This document shows, piece after piece, positions 1 to 7,624 of a stretch of DNA of 18,843 bases. Origin of the DNA: JAICIG01 sp035532215 (GTDB lineage Bacteria > Planctomycetota > Planctomycetia > Pirellulales > JAICIG01); contig DATKRK010000381.1 of assembly GCA_035532215.1 (NCBI GenBank), positions 1-18,843 on the forward strand, given 5' to 3'. Within the stretch, counting starts at the first letter, position 1. Each line of letters opens with the position of its first letter. The notes under the pieces were generated by a model. The model did not search any database and had not been told where the DNA came from. It saw only the letters and a program-made list of their open reading frames with translations. The position numbers and the translations under genes were made by a program.

Positions 1-44
1 CCGCCGTCGGCGGCCGCGAGGCGCCAATCGGGAAAAACGGGCGC

Positions 45-235
45 ACGTTGAATGAATTCCCAGGCATAAATGCCTGGGCTACGCAAAAGTCGTGGCCGAA
101 GGCTATCCGGGAAATCCACCGGAAAAGTTGTGTAGAACAACGAGGGCGAAGCCCTGGGCTATTGAACGACGCACCTTCGGTGCTACGGCGGCCTTCGGGC
201 TTATCCACTTTCCACAAAGCAGGACGATCGCTAAA
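45..235. repeat. Cluster of short hairpin repeats downstream of uvrA
   Basis: Several compact palindromes lie close together. CCCAGGCAT (59-67) and ATGCCTGGG (70-78) are perfect 9-bp arms around an AA loop. GGGC-GAA-GCCC is at 144-154, and GCACC-TTC-GGTGC is at 171-183, followed by a third TTC-loop hairpin near 188-199. The segment has no credible coding sequence. The style, GC-rich stems with a small TTC or GAA loop, looks like a dispersed intergenic repeat of the REP type. I infer this from structure only and have not compared it with the rest of the genome. Confidence 0.5.
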
Positions 236-271
236 GCTGGTGGCAGACGGCAAGAAAGCCTGGCTGCTGAA

Positions 272-289
272 TTTCCAGCGGGCTGGAAA
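272..289 (-). terminator. Possible terminator hairpin just after uvrA
   Basis: TTTCCAGC (272-279) and GCTGGAAA (282-289) form a perfect 8-bp stem with a 2-base loop, starting 8 nt past the uvrA stop codon (298-300). On the minus strand a T-rich run precedes the stem, but only TTC follows it, so the classical U-tract is weak. Its position suggests 3'-end formation or mRNA stabilisation for uvrA. Confidence 0.4.
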
Positions 290-297
290 AAGGGAGG

Positions 298-3165
298 TTA
301 TTCAATACCCGGCGCTGGCTGCCGGCGCCCGCTTGCCAACAGCGGTTTCAAATATCGCCCGGTCGCGTTGCCTTCCAGGGCGGCGATGTCCTCGGGCGTG
401 CCGGCGGCGAGGATTTGGCCGCCGGCGGCGCCGCCTTCGGGGCCGAGGTCGATCAGCCAATCGGCCGATTTGATGACGTCGAGGTGGTGCTCGATCACGA
501 TCACCGTGTTGCCGAGATCGACCAGCCGGTCGAGCACGACGAGCAATTGCCGCACGTCGTCGAAGTGCAGCCCGGTGGTCGGTTCGTCGAGAATGTAGAG
601 CGTCTTGCCGGTGTCGGTGCGGCCGAGTTCGGTGGCCAGCTTGATTCGCTGCGCCTCGCCGCCCGAGAGCGTGGTCGACGATTGGCCGAGCGACAGGTAA
701 CCCAGCCCGACCTCCTGCAAGCTGGCCAGCAAGCGGCGAATGGCCGGGAAGTTCTCGAAGAATTCGGCCGCCTGGTCGACGCGCAGGTCGAGCACCTCGG
801 CGATCGACTTGCCCTTGTAATGAATTTCCAGCGTGGCCCGGTTGAAGCGGGCGCCGTGACACTCGGAGCAGGCCACGTACAAGTCGGGCAGGAAGTTCAT
901 CTCGATTTTCCGCACGCCTTGGCCTTGGCACTCTTCGCAGCGCCCGCCTTTGACGTTGAAGCTGAAGCGGCCCGACTTGTAACCGCGCAGGCGAGCCTCG
1001 CGCGTGGTGGCGTAGACCTGGCGGATTTCGTCGAACAGCCCGGTGTAGGTCGCCGGGTTGCTGCGGGGCGTGCGGCCGATGGGCGATTGGTCGATCTCCA
1101 CCAGCTTATCGATCTGGCTCACGCCGCGCAGGCTGGCGTGCGGAGCGGGCTTGGGGCCGGCGATTCCCAGCCTTCGCCCGACAGCTCGGGCCAAGGTTTC
1201 CTGCACGAGCGAGCTCTTGCCCGACCCGCTCACGCCGGTCACGCAGACCAAAGCCCCCAGCGGAAACGACACGCTCACATGCTTGAGATTGTTCGCCGTG
1301 GCGCCTTCCAAGACGAGCGCCTTGCGCTGGCTGACGCGCCGCCGTCGCTCGGGCACGCCGATTGCCAGCCGGCCCGAAAGATACTGCCCGGTGATCGACT
1401 GTTCGGCCTGTTCGATTTCCGCAGGGGCGCCCTGGGCGACGATCTGGCCGCCGTGCAACCCGGCGCCGGGGCCGACGTCGATCAGGTGGTCGGCCTCGTG
1501 CATGATCGCTTCGTCGTGCTCGACGACCAGCACGCTATTGCCCTGATGCTGCAGGTTCCGCAGGGCTTCGATCAAGCGGCCGTTGTCGCGCGGGTGCAGG
1601 CCGATCGACGGCTCGTCGAGAATGTAGCACACGCCCACCAGCCCCGAACCGATGCCCGTCGCCAGGCGAATCCGCTGCAACTCGCCGCCGCTGAGCGTAT
1701 CGGCCGGCCGGTCGAGCGAGAGATAGTCGAGCCCGACTTGCACCAAAAAATCGAGCCGCGACATGATCTCGGCGACGATCGGCGTCGCCACGGGCTGTTG
1801 TTGTTCGCCGAATTCGAGCCCCGCGAAGAACTGCCGTGCGGCGTCGACCGGCAAAGCCGTGATCTCGTGAATCGCCTTTCCGCACACGCGGACGCTGCGC
1901 GCTTCGGGCCGCAGCCGAGCGCCACCGCAAGCCGGGCAAACCAGTTCGCCGCGAAACGCTTCCAGCCGCTGCCGCGCCGCGTCGCTCTTGGCCGACTCGT
2001 ATTCGTGCTCCAACAGTGCGATCACGCCAGGAAAATCGCGGCCGTCGCCGCCGAACAGCGCGCTGCGGTCTTTGGGCCTGAGCTTTTCCAGCGGAGCGTT
2101 CCACTTCATCTCGTTCGAACTGAATGTTCCAAGCTGCCGGCAATGCCGTTCGGCGGCGGCCGGCGCGCCGTTGCGCCAAGGCGCGATCGCGCCCGCGGCC
2201 AGCGACAACGTCGCGTCGGGCGCCACCAACTCGGGATCGAAAGCCGTCTGCAAACCGAGTCCTTCGCAAACCGGGCAAGCCCCGTAAGGGCTGTTGAAGC
2301 TGAACGTCCGCGGTTCGAGTTCCTCGTAGCTCAGCAGGCACTTGGGACACGAGTGTTCGGTGCTGTACAACGTCTCTTGCCAGCCGTCGGCAGGGCTGGC
2401 GCCGGGCGGCAAGTAGGTGACGGCGACCAGCCCCTCGCCGTGCCGCAGCGCCAGTTGAATCGACTCCGCCAGCCGCGGGCGGACGCTGTCGCGCAAGACG
2501 AGCCGGTCGACGACCGCTTCGATCGTGTGATTCTTGCGAGGCGCCAAGGTCGGCGCGGCGTCCAGATCGTAGACTTCTCCATCCACGCGGGCCCGCACGA
2601 AGCCCGCCTTGCGAATCGCCTCGAAAATCTCGACGTGCTGCCCCTTGCGGCCGCGGACCAACGGCGCGAGCAGGATGGCCTTCGTCCCTTCGGGCAAGGC
2701 GACGAGCACGTCGACGATTTGCTCGGGCGTTTGCTGGCGGATCGGCGAGCCGCATTGGTAGCAAAACACCTGGCCGACGCGGGCCAGCATCAGCCGCAAA
2801 TGATCATAGATCTCGGTGACCGTAGCGACCGTGCTCCGCGGATTGCGGCTGCCCGCCCGCTGGTCGATCGAAATCGTCGGCTGTAAGCCCTCGATCAGGT
2901 CGACGTCGGGCCGCTCCAACTGGTGCAGGAACTGCCGGGCGTAGACCGACAGGCTCTCGATATATTGCCGCTGTCCTTCAGCGAACAGCGTATCGAAGGC
3001 CAGCGAGCTTTTGCCCGACCCGCTCGGCCCGGTGATGACGACCAACTGATCGCGGGGGATGTCGAGGTTGATGTTTTGCAGGTTGTGCACCCGCGCCCCG
3101 CGTACACGGATGAGTTCTCCGTTGCGTACATCGCCATTGAGCGGCTGGGGGGCGGTCGAACTCAT
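298..3165 (-). CDS. uvrA: Excinuclease ABC subunit UvrA
   Basis: This is the damage-recognition ATPase of nucleotide excision repair, which loads UvrB onto damaged DNA in the cytoplasm. The 955 residues match the usual UvrA length. Visible in order are Walker A GPSGSGKS (46-53), a UvrB-binding region (about 118-260), a zinc module with C273, C276, C297 and C300, ABC signature LSGGELQRIRLA (491-502), Walker B YILDEPSIGLHP (514-525), second Walker A GVSGSGKS (644-651), a second zinc module with C743, C746, C766 and C769, second signature LSGGEAQRIKLA (833-844) and second Walker B YILDEPTTGLH (857-867). No key residue is missing. The ATG start gives a short N-terminal lead before the conserved IRVRGARVHNLQNI. 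A weak TTGAAA/AATAGC promoter-like pair (3208-3180) sits just upstream. It stands alone, divergent from the DUF1080 gene. The retained UvrB-binding region argues against a shortened UvrA2-type paralogue. Confidence 0.97.
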   Translation of the reverse strand: MSSTAPQPLNGDVRNGELIRVRGARVHNLQNINLDIPRDQLVVITGPSGSGKSSLAFDTLFAEGQRQYIESLSVYARQFLHQLERPDVDLIEGLQPTISIDQRAGSRNPRSTVATVTEIYDHLRLMLARVGQVFCYQCGSPIRQQTPEQIVDVLVALPEGTKAILLAPLVRGRKGQHVEIFEAIRKAGFVRARVDGEVYDLDAAPTLAPRKNHTIEAVVDRLVLRDSVRPRLAESIQLALRHGEGLVAVTYLPPGASPADGWQETLYSTEHSCPKCLLSYEELEPRTFSFNSPYGACPVCEGLGLQTAFDPELVAPDATLSLAAGAIAPWRNGAPAAAERHCRQLGTFSSNEMKWNAPLEKLRPKDRSALFGGDGRDFPGVIALLEHEYESAKSDAARQRLEAFRGELVCPACGGARLRPEARSVRVCGKAIHEITALPVDAARQFFAGLEFGEQQQPVATPIVAEIMSRLDFLVQVGLDYLSLDRPADTLSGGELQRIRLATGIGSGLVGVCYILDEPSIGLHPRDNGRLIEALRNLQHQGNSVLVVEHDEAIMHEADHLIDVGPGAGLHGGQIVAQGAPAEIEQAEQSITGQYLSGRLAIGVPERRRRVSQRKALVLEGATANNLKHVSVSFPLGALVCVTGVSGSGKSSLVQETLARAVGRRLGIAGPKPAPHASLRGVSQIDKLVEIDQSPIGRTPRSNPATYTGLFDEIRQVYATTREARLRGYKSGRFSFNVKGGRCEECQGQGVRKIEMNFLPDLYVACSECHGARFNRATLEIHYKGKSIAEVLDLRVDQAAEFFENFPAIRRLLASLQEVGLGYLSLGQSSTTLSGGEAQRIKLATELGRTDTGKTLYILDEPTTGLHFDDVRQLLVVLDRLVDLGNTVIVIEHHLDVIKSADWLIDLGPEGGAAGGQILAAGTPEDIAALEGNATGRYLKPLLASGRRQPAPGIE

Positions 3166-3361
3166 GGACGCCTAGAGCAGCTATTTTCGAGAGGAAGCAA
3201 ACTTTCAAGCCTAACCGCGATCGGCGGCGGCGACAAGCGAGGCGCGAAGGCGCGCGGCTTGTGAATCGAGCGCAAGACTATGGCGGCTTTCCACTTAATG
3301 AGACATTGGGATTGCGATCCCAGGACGTTTCCAGATAGCTCGAAGCAAGGGCAGTCGCTCG

Positions 3362-3442
3362 GGGCTCACGCGGAGGCGCGGAGAGGAGGAAAGTGAGGGC
3401 GAAGCAACTCGTTTCCGCGGCTCCGCGCCTCCGCGTGAGCCC
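3362..3442. repeat. Perfect 22-bp inverted repeat (long hairpin)
   Basis: The arms at 3362-3383 and 3421-3442 are exact reverse complements over 22 bp, separated by 37 bp. The core is CACGCGGAGGCGCGGAG. It occupies the uvrA/DUF1080 divergent spacer, which otherwise holds only a smaller palindrome, TGGGAT-TGCG-ATCCCA (3307-3322), and no gene. It lies about 100 bp before the DUF1080 start and has no T-run, so it is not a standard terminator. It may be a dispersed repeat or a small non-autonomous element. Confidence 0.75.
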
Positions 3443-3548
3443 TTCCCCATTCGCCCGCTTGCCACGCCTCAAGCGGCAGGCCAAAATACGCGCTGCTGAT
3501 CTCGCACCTTTTGACCACGACTATCCGCCGCTGGAAGGAGTTCCCCCT

Positions 3549-4559
3549 ATGCACCGTTCACTGATTTTCCGCGCCCTGACGCTGCTGGCCGCATTTTCCG
3601 TCGCAGCTTCGCTGCATGCCGCCGACAAGGGCCTGCCGACCTTCACCGATGCGACTTCGGCCGGACCGGACTTTGCCGTGCAGGGCGAGTATTCCGGCGA
3701 AATCGAAACGCGCGACGGCAAGGTCAAGCACGGAGTGCAGGTGATCGCCTTGGGCGAAGGCAAATTCCGCGCAGTGGCCTATCGAGGCGGTTTGCCCGGC
3801 GACGGCTGGGAGAAAGACCACGACCTGGTCTCCGTCGACGGCTCGCTGAACGATGGCGTCGCCGTGTTCAAGGGCGAACACGCTCGCGGCGAAATCAAAG
3901 ACGGCGCGCTGGCCGTCACGAGCAACTCAGGAGACAAGCTGGGCGAATTGAAGAAAGTCGAACGCAAAAGCCCGACGCTCGGCCAGAAGCCGCCGGCCGG
4001 CGCCGTCGTGCTGTTCGACGGCACGAACCCCGAGGCTTGGAAAGACGGCAAGCTGACCGGCAGCTCGATGATCGGGGCCGGCTTGCTCGAAGTCGGCACG
4101 CAAACCAAACAGTCATTCGGCAGTTGCCAGTTGCACCTCGAATTCCGCACGCCGTTCATGCCGACCGCCCGTGGCCAGGCCCGCGGCAATAGCGGCGTTT
4201 ATATGGAAGACACTTACGAGTTTCAGGTGCTCGATTCGTTCGGGCTGGAAGGCAAGGATAACGAGTGCGGCGGGTTGTATTCGATCCAGGCGCCGCAGGT
4301 GAATATGTGCTATCCGCCGCTTTCCTGGCAGACCTACGATTTCGATTTCACCGCCCCTAAATTCGACGCCGACGGCAAAAAGATCGCCAACGCCCGCGTC
4401 ACGCTGAAGCACAACGGCGTGCTGATTTACGACGATTTCGAATTGCCGAAACAGACGCCCGGCGGCCGTGGCAAGGAAGGGGGGCCCGGCTCCATCGCGC
4501 TGCAAAACCACGGCAACCCGGTCAATTACCGCAATATCTGGCTGGTGGAAAAGAAGTAG
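3549..4559 (+). CDS. Secreted DUF1080 (3-keto-disaccharide hydrolase-like) protein
   Basis: This is a 336-residue exported protein of the DUF1080 family, a concanavalin-like fold abundant in planctomycetes and linked to glycan or 3-keto-glycoside hydrolysis. A signal peptide covers residues 1-24, with a hydrophobic core and an SLHA cleavage motif. Residues 30-140 form an N-terminal region of unknown role. The DUF1080 domain runs from about 153 to 334, with AVVLFDGTNPEAWK, NSGVYMEDTYEFQVLDSFG, CGGLYSIQAP and a C-terminal ALQNHGNPVNYRNIWL. The open frame extends upstream to 3393, but the ATG at 3549 is preferred: it begins the signal peptide and follows GGAAGGAG (3532-3539), a strong ribosome binding site. 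The upstream extension reads through the 22-bp inverted repeat and is not coding. The FlgM-like gene follows after 48 bp and may be co-transcribed. Substrate is unknown. Confidence 0.9.
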   Translation: MHRSLIFRALTLLAAFSVAASLHAADKGLPTFTDATSAGPDFAVQGEYSGEIETRDGKVKHGVQVIALGEGKFRAVAYRGGLPGDGWEKDHDLVSVDGSLNDGVAVFKGEHARGEIKDGALAVTSNSGDKLGELKKVERKSPTLGQKPPAGAVVLFDGTNPEAWKDGKLTGSSMIGAGLLEVGTQTKQSFGSCQLHLEFRTPFMPTARGQARGNSGVYMEDTYEFQVLDSFGLEGKDNECGGLYSIQAPQVNMCYPPLSWQTYDFDFTAPKFDADGKKIANARVTLKHNGVLIYDDFELPKQTPGGRGKEGGPGSIALQNHGNPVNYRNIWLVEKK

Positions 4560-4607
4560 GCTTCAATCATCGAGCAACGGCGCCCGGCGCTGCGACCAAG
4601 GCGAACC

Positions 4608-4790
4608 ATGACCGGCTTCATCGAACCCGACGCTTCCGACCGCCAGACGCGAATCGCCGAGATCCGGCGGCAAATCGCTGCGGGCACGTATGAAACTCCG
4701 AAGAAGCTGGAGTTGGCGGTCGAGATTCTGCTCGATCGCTTCGCGGCCGGTGAGATTCCGGCGCCACAACCCAAGCCGAGACCGAAGTAA
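4608..4790 (+). CDS. Small FlgM-like (anti-sigma-28-type) protein
   Basis: A 60-residue protein. Residues 12-44, especially RIAEIRRQIAAGTYETP followed by LELAVEILLDRF, resemble the C-terminal helical segment of the anti-sigma factor FlgM, where a K/R-rich helix, an IxxGxY motif and a second helix bind the flagellar sigma factor. The tail (48-60) is proline/lysine rich. Real FlgM is usually about 90-100 residues with a disordered N-terminus, so this is shorter at the front. An AAGGCG lies 5-10 bases before the ATG. No flagellar or sigma-factor gene is in the window, and the nearest neighbour is the DUF1080 gene 48 bp upstream. The resemblance is from motif reading only. It could be an unrelated small helical protein; the coding call is firmer than the function. 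Confidence 0.55.
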   Translation: MTGFIEPDASDRQTRIAEIRRQIAAGTYETPKKLELAVEILLDRFAAGEIPAPQPKPRPK

Positions 4791-4841
4791 AAAGCCCTCC
4801 AGGTTTCGCTGGTTGACCATTATTGCCGCGTCTTCTTCCAC

Positions 4842-4962
4842 ATGGAGGGCCGGGCGCCCTCGCCCGGCAAGCACGCAAGCAGGGACTGCGGCGCCCGAGC
4901 AAGCTTTGCACGTCGCAACGGGTCTGCCATACATTGCCGGGCGAGGGCGCCCGGACCTCCAT
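4842..4962. mobile_element. MITE-like element with 29-bp terminal inverted repeats
   Basis: The left arm (4842-4870) and right arm (4934-4962) are reverse complements at 28 of 29 positions, with one mismatch (4849 against 4955). They enclose 63 bp with no coding content. Both arms contain GGGCGCCCTCGCCCGGCAA or its complement. The size (121 bp), near-perfect terminal arms and lack of genes fit a miniature inverted-repeat element or a large dispersed palindrome. No convincing target-site duplication flanks it. Confidence 0.5.
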
Positions 4963-5352
4963 TGTGCGAAGCGTCTGGCGAGGGCTCTCGGTTTTCGTTC
5001 GAACTGCGCCGACCGCCACGCCATCGAAATAATATTCCGAGCGATCCGCGCTCGGCCGAGCTTCGTAGAGTAAAATACAGATATCGGGTTGCAGCCCAGA
5101 CGGCGGTCCGGCGGAAAAATGATGCCTTGGCATTCGATTTCCGCCGAACCCGCCGGCCGGAAAGTGCCGATGGTAAATGCTATCGCGAGCAACGTCTCGA
5201 AAAACAAGCCTTCTGCCTCGTATTCCGTCGGAGGTGCCAAACTTTTTTAGCGTGGGCCCGGATCACCCAACGACTAGCGCCTAGCGCAGTCCGATCCGCG
5301 CTCTTCTCGCAGCGACTCCACCGTCGCAATCGGCGGAAGGTTTGACCTAAGG
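4963..5352. other. Gene-poor stretch before an intrinsic terminator
   Basis: No open frame here has a recognisable domain, ribosome binding site or convincing codon pattern; the longest frames run straight through the inverted-repeat element. A TAAAAT at 5071-5076 could be a -10 box, but no matching -35 is visible. Since a strong plus-strand terminator follows at 5353-5390, the stretch could encode an untranslated RNA. That is speculative. Confidence 0.3.
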
Positions 5353-5390
5353 CCGCGGCGAACTCGCAAGGGTTCGCCGCGGTTTTTTCT
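5353..5390 (+). terminator. Strong Rho-independent terminator, plus strand
   Basis: CCGCGGCGAAC (5353-5363) pairs perfectly with GTTCGCCGCGG (5372-5382), giving an 11-bp stem with an 8-base loop followed directly by TTTTTTCT (5383-5390). This is the clearest intrinsic terminator in the window. The nearest plus-strand gene upstream ends more than 560 bp away (4790), so it ends either a long 3' untranslated region or an unrecognised transcript. Confidence 0.85.
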
Positions 5391-5404
5391 TGCGATTGCC
5401 TCAA

Positions 5405-5486
5405 GTTAGCTCTCGCCAACTCGTGGGGCGGCCTTCCAGGCCGTCTAACTCGGCCGTGGCGTTATCACGCGCTCTCGCCAGCGCGT
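5405..5486. repeat. Hairpin repeats upstream of the membrane protein gene
   Basis: CGGCCT-TCC-AGGCCG (5429-5443) is a perfect 6-bp stem with a 3-base loop. ACGCGCT-CTCGCC-AGCGCGT (5467-5486) is a perfect 7-bp stem. A weaker one, around GTTAGCTCTCGCCAAC, starts at 5405. The decamer GCTCTCGCCA occurs twice (5409-5418 and 5471-5480). These resemble the other intergenic hairpins of the window. Confidence 0.45.
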
Positions 5487-5542
5487 TCTTTGGGCCAGAG
5501 CATGTTTTGCCGGCGCTTCTGACGCGCGGTAAACTGCCGGTC

Positions 5543-6121
5543 ATGAACCGCTTCCGCGTTGATGCAGCCCGGGGAACGATAGTGGCCCTCGCCCTGTGGG
5601 TCACGGTGTCGATTCTTTGGACGGAACTGGGCGGGATTCCCAATGTGTACGGATGGCCTTTGCATGTCGTTCGGATGGTAGGTTGGAATCAGCCGAGCGC
5701 TTGGGTCTGGGGCGTCGACTTCGCGAGTGCAATCGTATCGCTCGCTGCAACTTGGTTTTTGGCGATGCGCGCCTGGATCGCCGTTACGAAAGGGCTCCAG
5801 TTCCGGCTATCGACACTGCTGGGCGTGACCACAGCTTTTGCCGTGGTCGCGGCGGTTTGGCGATGGAGCGACGACAATTTCGGCGACGTTGTTATCCCAT
5901 TTGACATCCGAGGCGAAGAAGGCGTGGTGGGAACTTCCGCTTATTTGGACTTGACCGCATTTATGATGTGGCTGCCGATTCTGCGCCTGCATCTGGGTGT
6001 TCGACTTTGCGTGGCGAGCGGTCTGGGCTGTGCGATCTATGTTGCCGGTTCGCTCCTGACCCGTTTTGCCGCCCGACTGGCTTCGCGCGGCGGGCGACGC
6101 GAGAAAGGCTCGTTGGGCTGA
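5543..6121 (+). CDS. Multi-pass membrane protein of unknown function
   Basis: This is a 192-residue integral membrane protein that I do not recognise as a named family. Hydrophobic segments lie at about 11-28, 56-79, 87-105, 134-149 and 152-172, and the tail (173-192) is arginine/glycine rich and probably cytoplasmic. Segment three, FRLSTLLGVTTAFAVVAAV, resembles the F-S-L-R-T-L-L type membrane segment common in small planctomycete membrane proteins, where it marks a lineage-typical module without known function. The frame stays open upstream to 5390, but that part overlaps the terminator and hairpins. The ATG at 5543 is chosen because a charged residue pair and a membrane segment follow it; no strong ribosome binding site is seen. 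The next gene, a secreted beta-propeller, starts 121 bp downstream on the same strand, so joint transcription is possible. Confidence 0.65.
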   Translation: MNRFRVDAARGTIVALALWVTVSILWTELGGIPNVYGWPLHVVRMVGWNQPSAWVWGVDFASAIVSLAATWFLAMRAWIAVTKGLQFRLSTLLGVTTAFAVVAAVWRWSDDNFGDVVIPFDIRGEEGVVGTSAYLDLTAFMMWLPILRLHLGVRLCVASGLGCAIYVAGSLLTRFAARLASRGGRREKGSLG

Positions 6122-6242
6122 GCAAGCTGCGACCTGTCCGATTATCTCATTGCAAAGCTTGACCGACCCCGTGCCGGTAGTGTTAGCTATAGCCTGTCCG
6201 CCATCCACAATCCCGCCCCGTAGCCCCTGCACGAGCCCGCCC

Positions 6243-7541
6243 ATGACTCGCCTTCCTTCAGTCTGCCGCCGCGTCCTGATTCTGATCGGCGTTGCCGCAT
6301 GCCTTGGCCCCGCGTCTCGAGCCGCGGCCGAAAACTGGCCCGGCTGGCGCGGCCCGCGAGGCGACGGGTCAAGCGAAGAATCCTCCGTGCCGAGGCGTTG
6401 GAACGGCGAAAAGAACGAGAACGTTGCCTGGAAGATTGAAATCCCGGGCACGGGCCACGCCTCGCCAGTGATCTGGCAGGACCGCATCTTCCTGGTCAGT
6501 TGCCTGGAAGAGGAACATGACCGCATCTTGCTCTGCCTCGACCGCAAGACGGGCCGCAAGCTCTGGCAACGTTCGGTGCTCCAGTCGCCGCTGGAAAAGA
6601 AGCACGCCTTGAATAGCTACGCTTCGAGCACGCCGACGACCGACGGCGAACTGGTCTACGTCACGTTTCTCGAAGGCACGAAACAGGGCGAGGCCAAGGG
6701 CGCCCGGATGGCCGTCGCGGCTTACGACTTCGCGGGCCATCAAAAGTGGCTCGTACACCCGGGGCCGTTTTCAAGCGTTCACGGCTATTGCAGTTGCCCG
6801 GTGCGGTTCGAAGACAAGCTGCTCGTCAACGGCGATCACGACGGCGACGCCTATCTCGTGGCCCTCGACCGCGCCACGGGCGAGACCGTTTGGAAGACGG
6901 CGCGCGAGAACAAAACCCGCAGCTACTCGACGCCGATCATCCGCGATATCGACGGCCGCACGCAGATGATCCTTTCCGGTTCGATGTCGGTAGCCAGTTA
7001 CGACCCGCGCACCGGCTTGCGGCACTGGATCATCGACGGGCCGACCGAGCAGTTCGTGGCCTCGATGGTCTACAACGGCAAGCTGCTGTTCATGACCGCC
7101 GGCTTTCCGGAGCACCACATCCTGGCCATCCGGCCCGACGGCCGCGGCAACGTGACCGAGACGCACATCGAATGGCGAACGAAGGACAACACCTCGTACG
7201 TGCCTTCGCCGATCGCGCTGGGCGATTATTTTCTGATCGTCTCCGACGAAGGCATCGCCAGTTGCTACGAGGCCGCAACCGGCCGCCGCACGTGGCGCGA
7301 GCGGATCGGCCCGCACTACAGCGCCAGTCTCGTTTCGGCCGGCGGCCTGGCCTATTTTCTTTCCGACGAAGGCGTGATGACGGTCGTCAAGCCGGGCGAA
7401 AAATACGAAGCCGTCGCCATCAATCCGCTCGGCGAAGCCTGCTACGCTTCGCCCGCCATCAGCCAGGGGCGGATCTTTCTGCGTGCGCAACAGCACTTGT
7501 ACGCCATCGGCGACGGTAATCGCCAAGCCCGGGCGAAATGA
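6243..7541 (+). CDS. Exported PQQ-like beta-propeller repeat protein
   Basis: A 432-residue exported protein of the PQQ/BamB-like beta-propeller type, very common in planctomycetes. The N-terminus has RR at 9-10 and a hydrophobic stretch (11-20). It can be cleaved as a lipoprotein at VAAC (17-20) or as a secreted protein after SRAAA (25-29). The mature start NWPGWRGPRGDG is typical of planctomycete members. Propeller blades show repeated x-D-x-TG-x-x-W motifs: LCLDRKTGRKLW (97-108), LVALDRATGETVW (205-217), VASYDPRTGLRHW (250-262) and ASCYEAATGRRTW (339-351). There are no signs of a catalytic dehydrogenase, so a binding or scaffold role is more likely than quinoprotein activity. The open frame reaches back to 6066, but the ATG at 6243 places the signal peptide correctly. 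The 120 bp before it hold no strong promoter. Confidence 0.9.
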   Translation: MTRLPSVCRRVLILIGVAACLGPASRAAAENWPGWRGPRGDGSSEESSVPRRWNGEKNENVAWKIEIPGTGHASPVIWQDRIFLVSCLEEEHDRILLCLDRKTGRKLWQRSVLQSPLEKKHALNSYASSTPTTDGELVYVTFLEGTKQGEAKGARMAVAAYDFAGHQKWLVHPGPFSSVHGYCSCPVRFEDKLLVNGDHDGDAYLVALDRATGETVWKTARENKTRSYSTPIIRDIDGRTQMILSGSMSVASYDPRTGLRHWIIDGPTEQFVASMVYNGKLLFMTAGFPEHHILAIRPDGRGNVTETHIEWRTKDNTSYVPSPIALGDYFLIVSDEGIASCYEAATGRRTWRERIGPHYSASLVSAGGLAYFLSDEGVMTVVKPGEKYEAVAINPLGEACYASPAISQGRIFLRAQQHLYAIGDGNRQARAK

Positions 7542-7571
7542 ATTTCGTGGCGCTTTGCCGCTCGATTGCGC

Positions 7572-7624
7572 GTGGGGCTGCGCCCCACCCTACGCTTGCG
7601 TGTAGACGCGGCAGCCTGCCGCGT
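7572..7624. repeat. Two tandem palindromes between the beta-propeller gene and pntAB
   Basis: GTGGGGC-TGC-GCCCCAC (7572-7588) is a 7-bp stem with a 3-base loop. ACGCGGCAGCCTGCCGCGT (7606-7624) is a perfect palindrome with 9-bp arms around a single centre base, followed by TTT. They may terminate or protect the upstream mRNA, or be copies of a dispersed repeat. The T-run is too short for a confident terminator. The remainder of 7542-7749 shows no coding remnant. Confidence 0.45.

Noticed and set aside
48..473. Open frames on the plus strand left of uvrA
   Set aside because: They run through the hairpin repeats and into uvrA, with no domain and no ribosome binding site.
415..2886. 823-codon open frame on the plus strand
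   Set aside because: It is antisense to uvrA, whose motifs are complete across the whole span. Long antisense frames are expected in GC-rich genes.
4563..5240. 225-codon minus-strand open frame
   Set aside because: It is antisense to the FlgM-like gene, passes through both arms of the inverted-repeat element and shows no recognisable motif.
4842..5345. 167-codon plus-strand open frame before the terminator
   Set aside because: It starts inside the repeat arm, is arginine-rich and shows no family resemblance, as expected from translated non-coding GC-rich DNA.
6159..6193. TTGACC with downstream TATAGC as a promoter for the beta-propeller gene
   Set aside because: The spacing to TATAGC is 23 bp, and the hexamer at the right distance matches poorly.
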